From Chloroflexota bacterium (GTDB lineage Bacteria > Chloroflexota > Limnocylindria > Limnocylindrales > CSP1-4): DNA of 6,660 nt. Every line of letters starts with the position of its first letter. Position 1 is the first letter of the stretch. The stretch spans positions 1 through 6,660 of the forward strand of contig JAJYJR010000332.1 in NCBI GenBank assembly GCA_021789355.1, in the 5' to 3' direction. The notes under the pieces are model-generated. The model was not told the DNA's origin and did no database searches. It saw nothing but the letters and a program-made list of their open reading frames with translations. The translations under genes and the position numbers were made by a program. Shown here in pieces: positions 1-5,506 of this stretch.

Positions 1-1
1 G

Positions 2-29
2 GATGGGTCGCGTGCGGCGCGAGCCCATC
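2..29. terminator. Strong intergenic hairpin, possible U-less terminator
   Basis: Bases 2-12 (GATGGGTCGCG) pair with 18-29 (CGCGAGCCCATC) around the 5-nt loop TGCGG, giving 11 base pairs with one bulged G at 23. No T-tract follows on either side, so it is not a classical intrinsic terminator. It lies 45 nt upstream of the OsmC start. It could end the transcript of a gene left of the window, or be a leader structure of the OsmC mRNA. The hairpin is directly visible; its role is inferred. Confidence 0.4.
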
Positions 30-73
30 GCTCCGCGTCGTGCCCGATCACCAGCAGGCACAGGAGGGACGCC

Positions 74-517
74 ATGGCAGCCATCCGTCAGGCCCAGGCC
101 GTGTGGCAGGGGGACCTCGCGTCGGGCTCCGGCAAGGTCAGCGCCTCTACCAGCGGCGCGTTCACGGACCTGCCCGTCACGTGGGCTTCACGCACGGAGA
201 CCGCCGACGGGCGGACCAGCCCCGAGGAGCTGATCGCCGCGGCGCACGCCGCCTGTTACTGCATGGCCCTGTCCAGCGAGCTCGCCAGGGCCGGCACCCC
301 GGCAGCCCGGCTCGAGGTCAGCGCAACCGTCACCTTCGATCGCGTCGACGGGAAGTGGACGGTCGCGAAGTCGGACCTGCAGGTCACCGGGCAGGTCCCC
401 GGCATCTCCGCCGACACGTTCCGGGACCTTGCGGGCGCGGCCAGGGACGGCTGCCCGGTGTCTCGCGCGCTGGCGGGAAACGTGGCCATTTCCGTGGAGC
501 CGGCGCTCGAGGGGTAG
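74..517 (+). CDS. OsmC-family peroxiredoxin (organic hydroperoxide reductase)
   Basis: A 147-residue cytoplasmic protein of the OsmC/Ohr superfamily, the usual length for OsmC. Family members reduce organic hydroperoxides through two cysteines, one peroxidatic and one resolving. The N-terminal half has the family hallmark around residues 48-66 (TSPEELIAAAHAACYCMALS). Cys61 and Cys127 are 66 residues apart, matching the E. coli OsmC pair Cys59/Cys125. Cys63 is an extra cysteine. Arg40 and Glu51 or Glu52 are candidates for the conserved Arg/Glu that activate the thiolate. The ATG at 74 has a strong ribosome site, AGGAGGG at 62-68, unlike most other genes here, so this mRNA has a real 5' leader. 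The OsmC rather than Ohr subgroup is favoured by the Ala-Ala-His-Ala-Ala-Cys context, but the subgroup was not tested by alignment. No obvious promoter is visible in the 73 bases available upstream. Confidence 0.93.
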   Translation: MAAIRQAQAVWQGDLASGSGKVSASTSGAFTDLPVTWASRTETADGRTSPEELIAAAHAACYCMALSSELARAGTPAARLEVSATVTFDRVDGKWTVAKSDLQVTGQVPGISADTFRDLAGAARDGCPVSRALAGNVAISVEPALEG

Positions 518-527
518 CGGCCGTTGG

Positions 528-599
528 GGCGCCCGGTGTCGATCCGGCGCCCGGCGTCGATCCGGCACCCGGCGTCCACCCCGCGTCGGACGTCGATCC
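528..599. repeat. Four degenerate 18-bp tandem repeats
   Basis: Units are 528-545, 546-563, 564-581 and 582-599. The consensus is GGCGCCCGGCGTCGATCC; units 1 and 2 differ at one base, and units 3 and 4 diverge progressively. The array starts 11 bp after the OsmC stop and ends about 50 bp before the xthA -10 box. In one frame the units would read as a six-residue APGVDP repeat, but that frame belongs to no recognisable gene. I see no CRISPR-like spacer structure. Function unknown. Confidence 0.75.
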
Positions 600-649
600 G
601 GCCCCCACGGACCGCGCGCAGTGACGCGCCGCGACCCCGGGGCGCGTGG

Positions 650-655
650 CACACT
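650..655 (+). promoter_or_regulatory. Putative -10 box (CACACT) of xthA, leaderless
   Basis: CACACT is followed by 8 nt and then the ATG at 664. It resembles the YANNCT boxes before the S41, radical SAM and MobA-like genes. It is the weakest member because the first base is C. No clear -35 box and no ribosome site are seen. Confidence 0.4.
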
Positions 656-663
656 CAGCCGGT

Positions 664-1437
664 ATGCGGATCGCCACGTGGAACGTCAACTCGCTGAAGG
701 CGCGGCTGCCGAAGGTGACCGCGTGGCTCGAGCGGAGCCGCGTCGACGTCCTGCTCATGCAGGAGACCAAGCTGGCCGACGACGCGGCCCCGGAGATGGC
801 GTTCCGCATGTCCGGCTACGAGCTCGCCCACCACGGCGAGGGCCGGTGGAACGGCGTCGCCATCGCGAGCCGCGTGGGGCTGACCGACGTGCGGCCCGGC
901 TTCACTGGCGAAGCCGACCCCGACGGAGCCCGGTTCGTGAGCGCGCTCTGCGGCGGTGTCCGCGTCGCCAGCCTGTACGCGCCGAACGGCCGGGAGGTCG
1001 GCAGCGCGTTCTGGCTCGCGAAGCTGCTGTGGTTCGCGCGGCTGCGCGCGTGGCTGAACGCCCGGGATCCCGCGGAGCCGCTGGTCCTGGGCGGCGACTT
1101 CAACGTCGCCCCAACTGACCTGGACGTGTGGGACCCGGCGGCATTCCAGGGAGCCACGCACGTAACGGCCGACGAACGGGCCGCGTTCGCGGCGCTCCTC
1201 GACTGGGGCCTGGTGGACGTGTACCGCAAGCACCACCCGGAGGGCGGCCGGTTCAGCTGGTACGACTATCGCGCCGGTGCGTTTCACAAGGGCCAGGGGA
1301 TGCGGATCGATCACCTGCTCGCGACCCGGCCCCTGGCGGCGCGCGTGACGGCCGCCGAGATCGACCGGGAGGCGCGCAAGAACCCGATCCCGTCCGACCA
1401 CGCGCCGGTGCTGATGGACATCGCCGACCCCGCCTGA
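664..1437 (+). CDS. xthA: Exodeoxyribonuclease III (AP endonuclease)
   Basis: A 257-residue Mg-dependent exonuclease III of the endonuclease/exonuclease/phosphatase fold. It cuts at abasic sites and removes 3'-blocking groups during base-excision repair in the cytoplasm. All signature motifs are present in order: MRIATWNVNS at the N-terminus (Asn7), QET with metal ligand Glu34, YAPNG with Tyr105, GDFNVAP with Asp145 and Asn147, FSWYDYR near 197-203, RIDHLL with Asp216, and SDHAP with catalytic His246. The length is typical. An in-frame GTG at 646 would add six residues, but it overlaps the putative -10 box, and the family normally begins with M-[RK]-I-x-[TS]-W-N. ATG 664 is therefore preferred. 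The gene lies 146 bp after OsmC with its own putative promoter and a hairpin after the stop, so it is probably monocistronic. Confidence 0.96.
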   Translation: MRIATWNVNSLKARLPKVTAWLERSRVDVLLMQETKLADDAAPEMAFRMSGYELAHHGEGRWNGVAIASRVGLTDVRPGFTGEADPDGARFVSALCGGVRVASLYAPNGREVGSAFWLAKLLWFARLRAWLNARDPAEPLVLGGDFNVAPTDLDVWDPAAFQGATHVTADERAAFAALLDWGLVDVYRKHHPEGGRFSWYDYRAGAFHKGQGMRIDHLLATRPLAARVTAAEIDREARKNPIPSDHAPVLMDIADPA

Positions 1438-1440
1438 GGA

Positions 1441-1455
1441 CGTCGCATCGCGACG
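1441..1455. terminator. Short hairpin after xthA stop
   Basis: CGTCGC (1441-1446) and GCGACG (1450-1455) form a perfect 6-bp stem with an ATC loop, beginning 3 nt after the xthA stop. No T-tract follows. It may end or protect the 3' end of the xthA mRNA. Low certainty, because short GC palindromes arise easily in this composition. Confidence 0.35.
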
Positions 1456-1464
1456 GTGGCCGTT

Positions 1465-1519
1465 AACGATTCCGAACCGTGGGTGCGCCCCAGCTTGACC
1501 CTGGGTTGATATCGTTCGG
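1465..1519. promoter_or_regulatory. AT-richer patch with overlapping inverted repeats
   Basis: This is one of the least GC-rich stretches in the window. ATCGTTCGG (1511-1519) can pair with AACGAT (1465-1470) or, alternatively, its GTTCGG part can pair with CCGAAC (1472-1477). A small stem, CCCAG (1489-1493) with CTGGG (1501-1505), is nested inside. It lies 36 bp upstream of the TATGCT box of tatA and could be an operator or promoter-upstream region. No known operator was recognised. Confidence 0.3.
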
Positions 1520-1554
1520 GCGATGTTGACGGTGGAGCCGCGCGCCGGATGGGG

Positions 1555-1580
1555 TATGCTCCGCCGACCATCGACGGAGG
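1555..1580 (+). promoter_or_regulatory. tatA promoter -10 box and ribosome binding site
   Basis: TATGCT at 1555-1560 is a good -10 box. A start site near 1567 would give a leader of about 23 nt. GGAGG at 1576-1580 is 9 nt before the GTG at 1590. The only TTGAC-like -35 (TTGACG, 1526-1531) is 23 bp from the -10, too far for a standard promoter. Unlike several neighbours, this gene therefore has a short leader with a Shine-Dalgarno sequence. Confidence 0.5.
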
Positions 1581-1589
1581 AACACTGTA

Positions 1590-1895
1590 GTGGGCGCCCT
1601 CTCACCCTGGCATCTGCTCCTGGTGCTTGGCATCGCGCTGATCGTGCTGGGTCCGGGCAAGCTGCCGGAGACCGGCGCGGCGATCGGCAGGGCTATCCGC
1701 AGCTTCCAGGACGCCGTCAACGGGCACGACGAGTCCACGGTTGCCAGGTCGGCGGTGGTCGTCGGCGCGACGGCACCGGCCCCTCCCGCGGCCCCGATGA
1801 CGTCGGCCGGCGCGGCCGGCGCGGCCGGCGCCGCGACTGCGTCGGCTGCCCAGGCTGCAGCCCAGCCGGCACCTTCCGAGCGGCAGGCCGGCTGA
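1590..1895 (+). CDS. tatA: Sec-independent translocase subunit TatA
   Basis: A 101-residue TatA/E-family protein, a pore-forming component of the twin-arginine system that exports folded proteins. Residues 6-20 form one N-terminal membrane helix preceded by the family-typical SPWHLL. The hinge is LGPGKLPE (20-27), with Leu where a Phe-Gly hinge is common. An amphipathic helix follows (about 28-43, including Phe39). The tail from about 50 onward is disordered, Ala/Pro-rich and low-complexity, with a Gly-Ala-Ala repeat near 73-82. The GTG start at 1590 has GGAGG 9 nt upstream and places the helix correctly at the N-terminus. No tatC is in the window, so it stands apart from any tatABC operon visible here. 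TatA is favoured over TatB by the short length and hinge, but the distinction is not absolute. Confidence 0.87.
   Translation: MGALSPWHLLLVLGIALIVLGPGKLPETGAAIGRAIRSFQDAVNGHDESTVARSAVVVGATAPAPPAAPMTSAGAAGAAGAATASAAQAAAQPAPSERQAG
1809..1831. repeat. 9-bp in-frame microsatellite in tatA tail
   Basis: The unit GGCGCGGCC occurs at 1809-1817 and 1818-1826, followed by a partial copy. It encodes a Gly-Ala-Ala repeat in the disordered C-terminal tail of TatA. Length variation here would keep the reading frame. Likely neutral. Confidence 0.6.
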
Positions 1896-1907
1896 AACGC
1901 GCTGGCG

Positions 1908-1947
1908 ACCGGAGGGCCGTTGCCGGCCGGGTCCAGCCCTCCCCGGT
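1908..1947. terminator. Hairpin between tatA and the S41 protease gene
   Basis: ACCGG (1908-1912) plus AGGGC (1913-1917) pair with GCCCT (1936-1940) plus CCGGT (1943-1947), leaving a 2-nt bulge (CC) and an 18-nt loop that can itself fold. It begins 13 nt after the tatA stop and ends 2 nt before the next -10 box. No T-tract. It could end the tatA mRNA while also filling the upstream promoter region of the next gene. Role inferred. Confidence 0.35.
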
Positions 1948-1949
1948 GC

Positions 1950-1955
1950 TAGGCT
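1950..1955 (+). promoter_or_regulatory. -10 box (TAGGCT) of the S41 protease gene, leaderless
   Basis: TAGGCT lies 8 nt before the ATG at 1964, so transcription should begin at or within about 2 nt of the start codon. No Shine-Dalgarno sequence is present. The box also argues against the in-frame GTG at 1958, which lies only 2 nt after the -10 and would fall upstream of the transcript. Confidence 0.5.
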
Positions 1956-1963
1956 GAGTGCGC

Positions 1964-3406
1964 ATGCATCCGCTCGATGAACCGCGACCCGAGGTCGAGG
2001 TCGCCTCCATGTCGGGCATGCCGGCCAGCGACGACGGCGTGCCGGCCAGCGACGACCATTCGCCTGCACCCGAGGAACCGGGGCAGACTCCACCGACGTG
2101 GGGCTGGCAGGCGCCGCCGCCCGAGTGGCGCCCCGTCGAGTCCGGACGATCCCGACGGGCCATGCGCGGCATGGCCGCGTTCCTGGTGATCGCCATCGTG
2201 GCCGCCGCGGGGTTCCTCGCGGGGGTCGGCTACGGTCGGGCCGGGATCGGCTCCAGCGCCAATCCGCTCAGCGCGGCGCCGCCCGCCGACGTCCGGAGCG
2301 AGATCGGTCTCCTGTACGAGGCGTGGAACCTGGTCGAACAGCACTACGTCGACCGGTCCGCGCTGAATCCCACGCAGCTGACCTACGGGGCAATCCGCGG
2401 CCTGGTGCAGGCCCTCGGCGACACCGGGCACAGCGACTTCCTGACGCCCCAGCAGTACGCCGCGCTCTCGTCGGATCTCTCCGGGCAGTACCAGGGGATC
2501 GGCGTCGAGATCTCCATCAAGACGGCCGGGCCCGCGATCGTCTCCGTGTTCGAGGGCAGCCCGGCGCAGAAGGCCGGGCTGCGGGCCGGCGACCTCATCC
2601 TCGCCGTGGACGGGAAGGACGTGACGGCCGATTCCTTCGACGCGCTGGCCGGCGCGTTGCGGGGCCCGTCCGGGTCCACGGTGACGGTGAAGGTCCTCGA
2701 TCCGGGAGCCTCCACCAGCCGCGAGGTGACGGTGACCCGGGCCCCGATCAACGTGCCCAACGTGACCTGGGCGATGCTGCCCGGCTCGCACGTCGCCGAC
2801 GTCCGCCTCGAGCAGTTCGCGCAGAACGCGGCATCGCAGCTCGCCACGGCGCTGAAGGCGGCGAAGCAGGCGGGCGCGACGGCGATCGTGCTCGACCTCC
2901 GGGGAGACCCGGGCGGCTACGTGTCGGAGGCGGTCGGTGCGGCCTCCCAGTTCCTGCCCGCCGGCAAGGTCGTGTTCATCCAGCGGAACGCGGCCGGGCA
3001 GGAGACCACGTCGAAGGCACAGCCCGGCGGCGTGGCCACCGACATCCCGATGGTCGCGCTCGTCGACGACGGGACCGCCAGCGCGGCGGAGATCCTCGCG
3101 GGCGCGCTGCAGGACAACGGTCGCGCCACGATCGTGGGGGTGAAGACGTTCGGGACCGGCACGGTCCTGGAGACCTACGAGCTGAGCGACGGGTCGAGGG
3201 TGCGGATCGGCGTGGCGGAGTGGCTGACCCCCAAGGGACACCAGATCTGGCACCAGGGGATCCAGCCCGACGTGGTCGTCGCGCTCCCGTCGACCGCGTC
3301 GCCGCTGGCGCCCTCCGACGTGGCGCACATGACGGCCGCCCAGCTCGCGGCGAGCGGCGACACCCAGCTGCTGCGGGCGCTGGCCATCCTCTCCAAACCG
3401 TCATAG
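1964..3406 (+). CDS. Membrane-anchored PDZ/S41 peptidase, CtpA-like
   Basis: A 480-residue C-terminal-processing-type protease of family S41. Residues 1-66 are a Pro/Asp/Glu-rich cytoplasmic segment. Residues 70-90 form one membrane helix after an Arg-rich stretch, and the rest should face the cell exterior. An N-terminal cap helix (about 111-171) precedes a PDZ domain (about 175-260, with SPAQKAGLRAGDLILAVDG) that would bind substrate C-termini. The S41 core runs from about 265 to 440 and contains LDLRGDPGG and DDGTASAAEILAGALQD. By alignment to E. coli Prc motifs, the nucleophile is Ser373 and the supporting Asp is Asp384. The position of the catalytic Lys (Ser+25, in the usual TFGKG) is Thr398 in TFGTGTV; Lys394 is the nearest lysine. 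It may therefore use a variant mechanism or be inactive. Substrates are unknown. ATG 1964 is preferred over GTG 1958 because of the -10 box. It is followed after 19 bp by the transporter gene, probably in one operon. Confidence 0.9.
   Translation: MHPLDEPRPEVEVASMSGMPASDDGVPASDDHSPAPEEPGQTPPTWGWQAPPPEWRPVESGRSRRAMRGMAAFLVIAIVAAAGFLAGVGYGRAGIGSSANPLSAAPPADVRSEIGLLYEAWNLVEQHYVDRSALNPTQLTYGAIRGLVQALGDTGHSDFLTPQQYAALSSDLSGQYQGIGVEISIKTAGPAIVSVFEGSPAQKAGLRAGDLILAVDGKDVTADSFDALAGALRGPSGSTVTVKVLDPGASTSREVTVTRAPINVPNVTWAMLPGSHVADVRLEQFAQNAASQLATALKAAKQAGATAIVLDLRGDPGGYVSEAVGAASQFLPAGKVVFIQRNAAGQETTSKAQPGGVATDIPMVALVDDGTASAAEILAGALQDNGRATIVGVKTFGTGTVLETYELSDGSRVRIGVAEWLTPKGHQIWHQGIQPDVVVALPSTASPLAPSDVAHMTAAQLAASGDTQLLRALAILSKPS
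2019..2056. repeat. 21-bp tandem duplication in the S41 protease N-terminus
   Basis: TGCCGGCCAGCGACGAC occurs at 2019-2035 and again at 2040-2056, a 21-bp period. It yields two copies of a seven-residue PASDD-containing unit in the disordered cytoplasmic segment. The two copies are identical over 17 bases, which suggests a recent duplication. Confidence 0.7.
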
Positions 3407-3425
3407 GCGACGCGGGGAGGAGCGC

Positions 3426-4250
3426 ATGCCGCCCCTCGCGCTCGGCCTCGCGCTCTGCGCCGCGTCGATCCACGCCAGCTGGAACCTGCTGGTCGCCCGT
3501 TCCCGCGACCCACAGGTCGCCACCGCGATCGCGGCGGTCGTGTCCGTCACGCTGCCGATCCCGCTGGTCCTGGTCTCGTGGCGCGCGATGCCCTCGGTCC
3601 TTCCGTTCGCGGTGGTGTCCGGCGCGCTCGAGCTCGGGTACCTCGCGCTGCTCGCGGCCGCGTACCGTCGCGCGGACCTGAGCCTGGTCTATCCGCTGGC
3701 ACGGGGCCTCGCCCCGGTCATCGTGCTGGCCATCGGCGTGCTGGCGCTGGGGGCTGCCCACTCGCCCGCCCAGGTCGCCGGCGTCGGACTCGTCGCGGCC
3801 GGCGTCGTGCTCGTTCGAGGGCTGCGCAGTGGCGCCCGGGCGGGCGATCTGGCGCTGACTCTGGCCATCGCGGGGAGCATCGCGGGCTACACCACCGTCG
3901 ACAAGGCGGGCGTGGCGCACGCGGGGCCGCTGACCTACTACGAGCTGGTGATGGCGTGGCCCGCGATCGCGTACGGCGTCGCGATCACCGCGGTCCGCGG
4001 TCGCGAGGCGGTCCGGCGGGAGCTCCGACCTGCGACGGTGGCCGCCGGCCTGGGCATGTTCGCGGCCTATTCGCTGGTCCTGGCCGCGCTCGGCCTGGCA
4101 TCTGCAGCATCGGTTGCCGCGGTGCGCGAGACGAGCGTGGTGATGGCGGCGGCGATGGGAGGCCTGTTCCTGCACGAGGAGGTCGGGGCCCGGCGCCTGC
4201 TGGGCGCGGCCACGGTCGCGGTGGGGATCGCGGCGCTCGCCCTCGGGTGA
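3426..4250 (+). CDS. EamA-family (DMT superfamily) transporter
   Basis: A 274-residue integral membrane protein with about ten predicted helices (roughly 3-23, 32-52, 57-79, 90-109, 114-132, 142-160, 169-189, 203-223, 227-249, 255-273). These are arranged as two EamA repeats, about 5-131 and 143-273. Diagnostic stretches are IHASWNLL (15-22), RRADLSLVYPLARG (81-94) and the matching ARETSVV-like VRETSVV with HEE near 250 in the second half. DMT proteins are usually metabolite or amino-acid exporters; the substrate cannot be read from sequence. The ATG at 3426 has a strong ribosome site (GGGGAGG, 3414-3420) and lies 19 bp after the S41 stop, so co-transcription with the protease is likely. No functional link between the two is evident. 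Confidence 0.88.
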   Translation: MPPLALGLALCAASIHASWNLLVARSRDPQVATAIAAVVSVTLPIPLVLVSWRAMPSVLPFAVVSGALELGYLALLAAAYRRADLSLVYPLARGLAPVIVLAIGVLALGAAHSPAQVAGVGLVAAGVVLVRGLRSGARAGDLALTLAIAGSIAGYTTVDKAGVAHAGPLTYYELVMAWPAIAYGVAITAVRGREAVRRELRPATVAAGLGMFAAYSLVLAALGLASAASVAAVRETSVVMAAAMGGLFLHEEVGARRLLGAATVAVGIAALALG

Positions 4251-4258
4251 ACGCCGGG

Positions 4259-4284
4259 CCGGACGGCCTCGGGCGCCGGTCCGG
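4259..4284. terminator. Hairpin after the DMT transporter gene
   Basis: CCGGACGGC (4259-4267) pairs with GCC (4275-4277) and GTCCGG (4279-4284), giving nine base pairs with bulged G4278 and a 7-nt loop. It lies 9 nt after the stop codon and has no T-tract. It probably marks the end of the S41-DMT transcript, separating it from the radical SAM gene. Role inferred. Confidence 0.45.
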
Positions 4285-4314
4285 TGGGCCGTGTCCGCCC
4301 CGTGCGATCCAGCT

Positions 4315-4320
4315 CATACT
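4315..4320 (+). promoter_or_regulatory. -10 box (CATACT) of the AmmeMemoRadiSam operon, leaderless
   Basis: CATACT is followed by exactly 6 nt and the ATG at 4327, so the transcript would start at the start codon. There is no Shine-Dalgarno sequence. The in-frame GTG at 4291 lies upstream of the box and would be untranscribed from this promoter. Confidence 0.5.
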
Positions 4321-4326
4321 CGACGC

Positions 4327-5505
4327 ATGCCGTTGCGCGCACAGGAGCAGGACACCTACACGAACGCCCCCGCCGTGTCGGGCGCGCAGCCCGGAGCACC
4401 GCTCGACCCGCGCCGGCCGCGGGATCCGGCGCTCCAGGGTCGCGGAATCGCGCTGGCGCTGCTGGCCACGCCCGTCGACGATCCGCTGGCGCCGCTCTCC
4501 GGGCACACCGGCGCACAGACGATCCGCTGCGACGCGTGCGCCCACCGCTGCGTGATCCGCGAGGGCCGGTCGGGGATCTGCCAGGTCCGGGAGAACCGCA
4601 ACGGGACGCTGGTGAGCCTGGTCTACGGCGAGGCCGTGGCGGTCCACGTGGAGCCGATCGAGAAGAAGCCGTTCTTCCACGTCCTCCCGGGGACCGACGC
4701 CTACTCCATCTCCACCGTCGGCTGCAACTTCCACTGCCGCTACTGCCAGAACTGGGAGATCTCCCAGGCGCCACGCGAGGGACTCCGGCTGCCGACGCGA
4801 ACGCTCCCGCCCGACCAGATCGTCCGGGAGGCGCTGGCCGCCGGCGCCCGCTCGATCGCCTACACCTACGTGGAGCCGACCATCTTCCTCGAGTACGCGC
4901 TCGACACCGCGCGGCTGGCCCGAGCGGCCGGGCTGGCGAACCTCTTCGTCACGAATGGGTACGAGACGCCCGAGACGCTGGAGCTGCTGGCTCCGGTCCT
5001 GGACGCCGCGAACGTCGATCTGAAGGCGTTCAACGACCGCTTCTACCGCCGCATCTGCGGAGCGCGCCTGGAGCCGGTCAAGGAGACGCTGGTCGCGATG
5101 CGCCGGCTCGGGATCTGGGTCGAGGTCACCACCCTGGTGATCCCGGGGGAGAACGATGACCCGGCCGAGCTCGCGGAGGCGGCCCAATGGATCGCGCGGG
5201 AGCTGGGGCCCCAGACGCCCTGGCACCTCAGCCGCTTCTACCCCGCCTACCGGATGGCCGACGGGCCGCTCACGCCGATCGCCACGCTCCGGCGGACGGC
5301 AGAGCTCGGCCGGCAGGCCGGCCTGCAGCACGTGTACGTGGGCAACGTACCGGGCGAGGACGACACGGACACCCGGTGCGCGGGCTGCGGGCGGGTGCTG
5401 ATCCGCCGCAGCGGCTACCGGATCGCCCGGGTCGCGCTGCGGGACGGCGCGTGCCCCGACTGCGGCGCGACGCTGGCCGGGATCGGCCTCGACACGGCGG
5501 CATGA
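4327..5505 (+). CDS. amrS: AmmeMemoRadiSam system radical SAM enzyme
   Basis: A 392-residue radical SAM protein matching the AmmeMemoRadiSam (AmrS) family, related in layout to pyruvate formate-lyase activating enzymes. The N-terminal cysteine cluster is CDACAHRC...C (Cys68, 71, 75, 85). The radical SAM [4Fe-4S] motif is GCNFHCRYCQNW (Cys133, 137, 140). The family-like YTYVEPTIFLEY (179-190), FVTNGY (207-212) and NVDLKAF (229-235) follow. The C-terminus has a zinc-ribbon-like pair, CAGC (351-354) and CPDC (377-380). The enzyme should cleave S-adenosylmethionine to make a 5'-deoxyadenosyl radical; its substrate is not established. It has about 40 extra Pro-rich N-terminal residues before the conserved region. 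ATG 4327 is chosen over GTG 4291 because of the -10 box. The Memo gene follows after 1 nt, so they form an operon with probable translational coupling. Confidence 0.92.
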   Translation: MPLRAQEQDTYTNAPAVSGAQPGAPLDPRRPRDPALQGRGIALALLATPVDDPLAPLSGHTGAQTIRCDACAHRCVIREGRSGICQVRENRNGTLVSLVYGEAVAVHVEPIEKKPFFHVLPGTDAYSISTVGCNFHCRYCQNWEISQAPREGLRLPTRTLPPDQIVREALAAGARSIAYTYVEPTIFLEYALDTARLARAAGLANLFVTNGYETPETLELLAPVLDAANVDLKAFNDRFYRRICGARLEPVKETLVAMRRLGIWVEVTTLVIPGENDDPAELAEAAQWIARELGPQTPWHLSRFYPAYRMADGPLTPIATLRRTAELGRQAGLQHVYVGNVPGEDDTDTRCAGCGRVLIRRSGYRIARVALRDGACPDCGATLAGIGLDTAA

Positions 5506-5506
5506 C

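Noticed and set aside
528..599. Possible CRISPR array
   Set aside because: Units are contiguous 18-mers with no unique spacers, and no cas genes are nearby.
515..624. Read-through of the OsmC stop into the APGVDP-like repeat
   Set aside because: The APGVDP reading is in a different frame from OsmC, the OsmC length is already complete, and the in-frame continuation after TAG is an unremarkable Arg-rich shadow.
646..663. GTG 646 as the xthA start
   Set aside because: It overlaps the putative -10 box and adds six residues before the normal family N-terminus MRIATWN.
1526..1560. TTGACG (1526-1531) as -35 for the TATGCT box
   Set aside because: The spacer would be 23 bp, well beyond the usual 16-19 bp.
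1809..1835. GGCGCGGCC repeats as a regulatory element
   Set aside because: They lie in frame in the low-complexity Ala/Gly tail of TatA and are explained by coding microsatellite slippage.
1949..3328. Minus-strand open frame of 459 codons opposite the S41 gene
   Set aside because: It is Arg/Gly/His-rich with no recognisable domain, lies exactly antisense to a well-supported gene, and is the kind of long open shadow frame that very high GC content produces.
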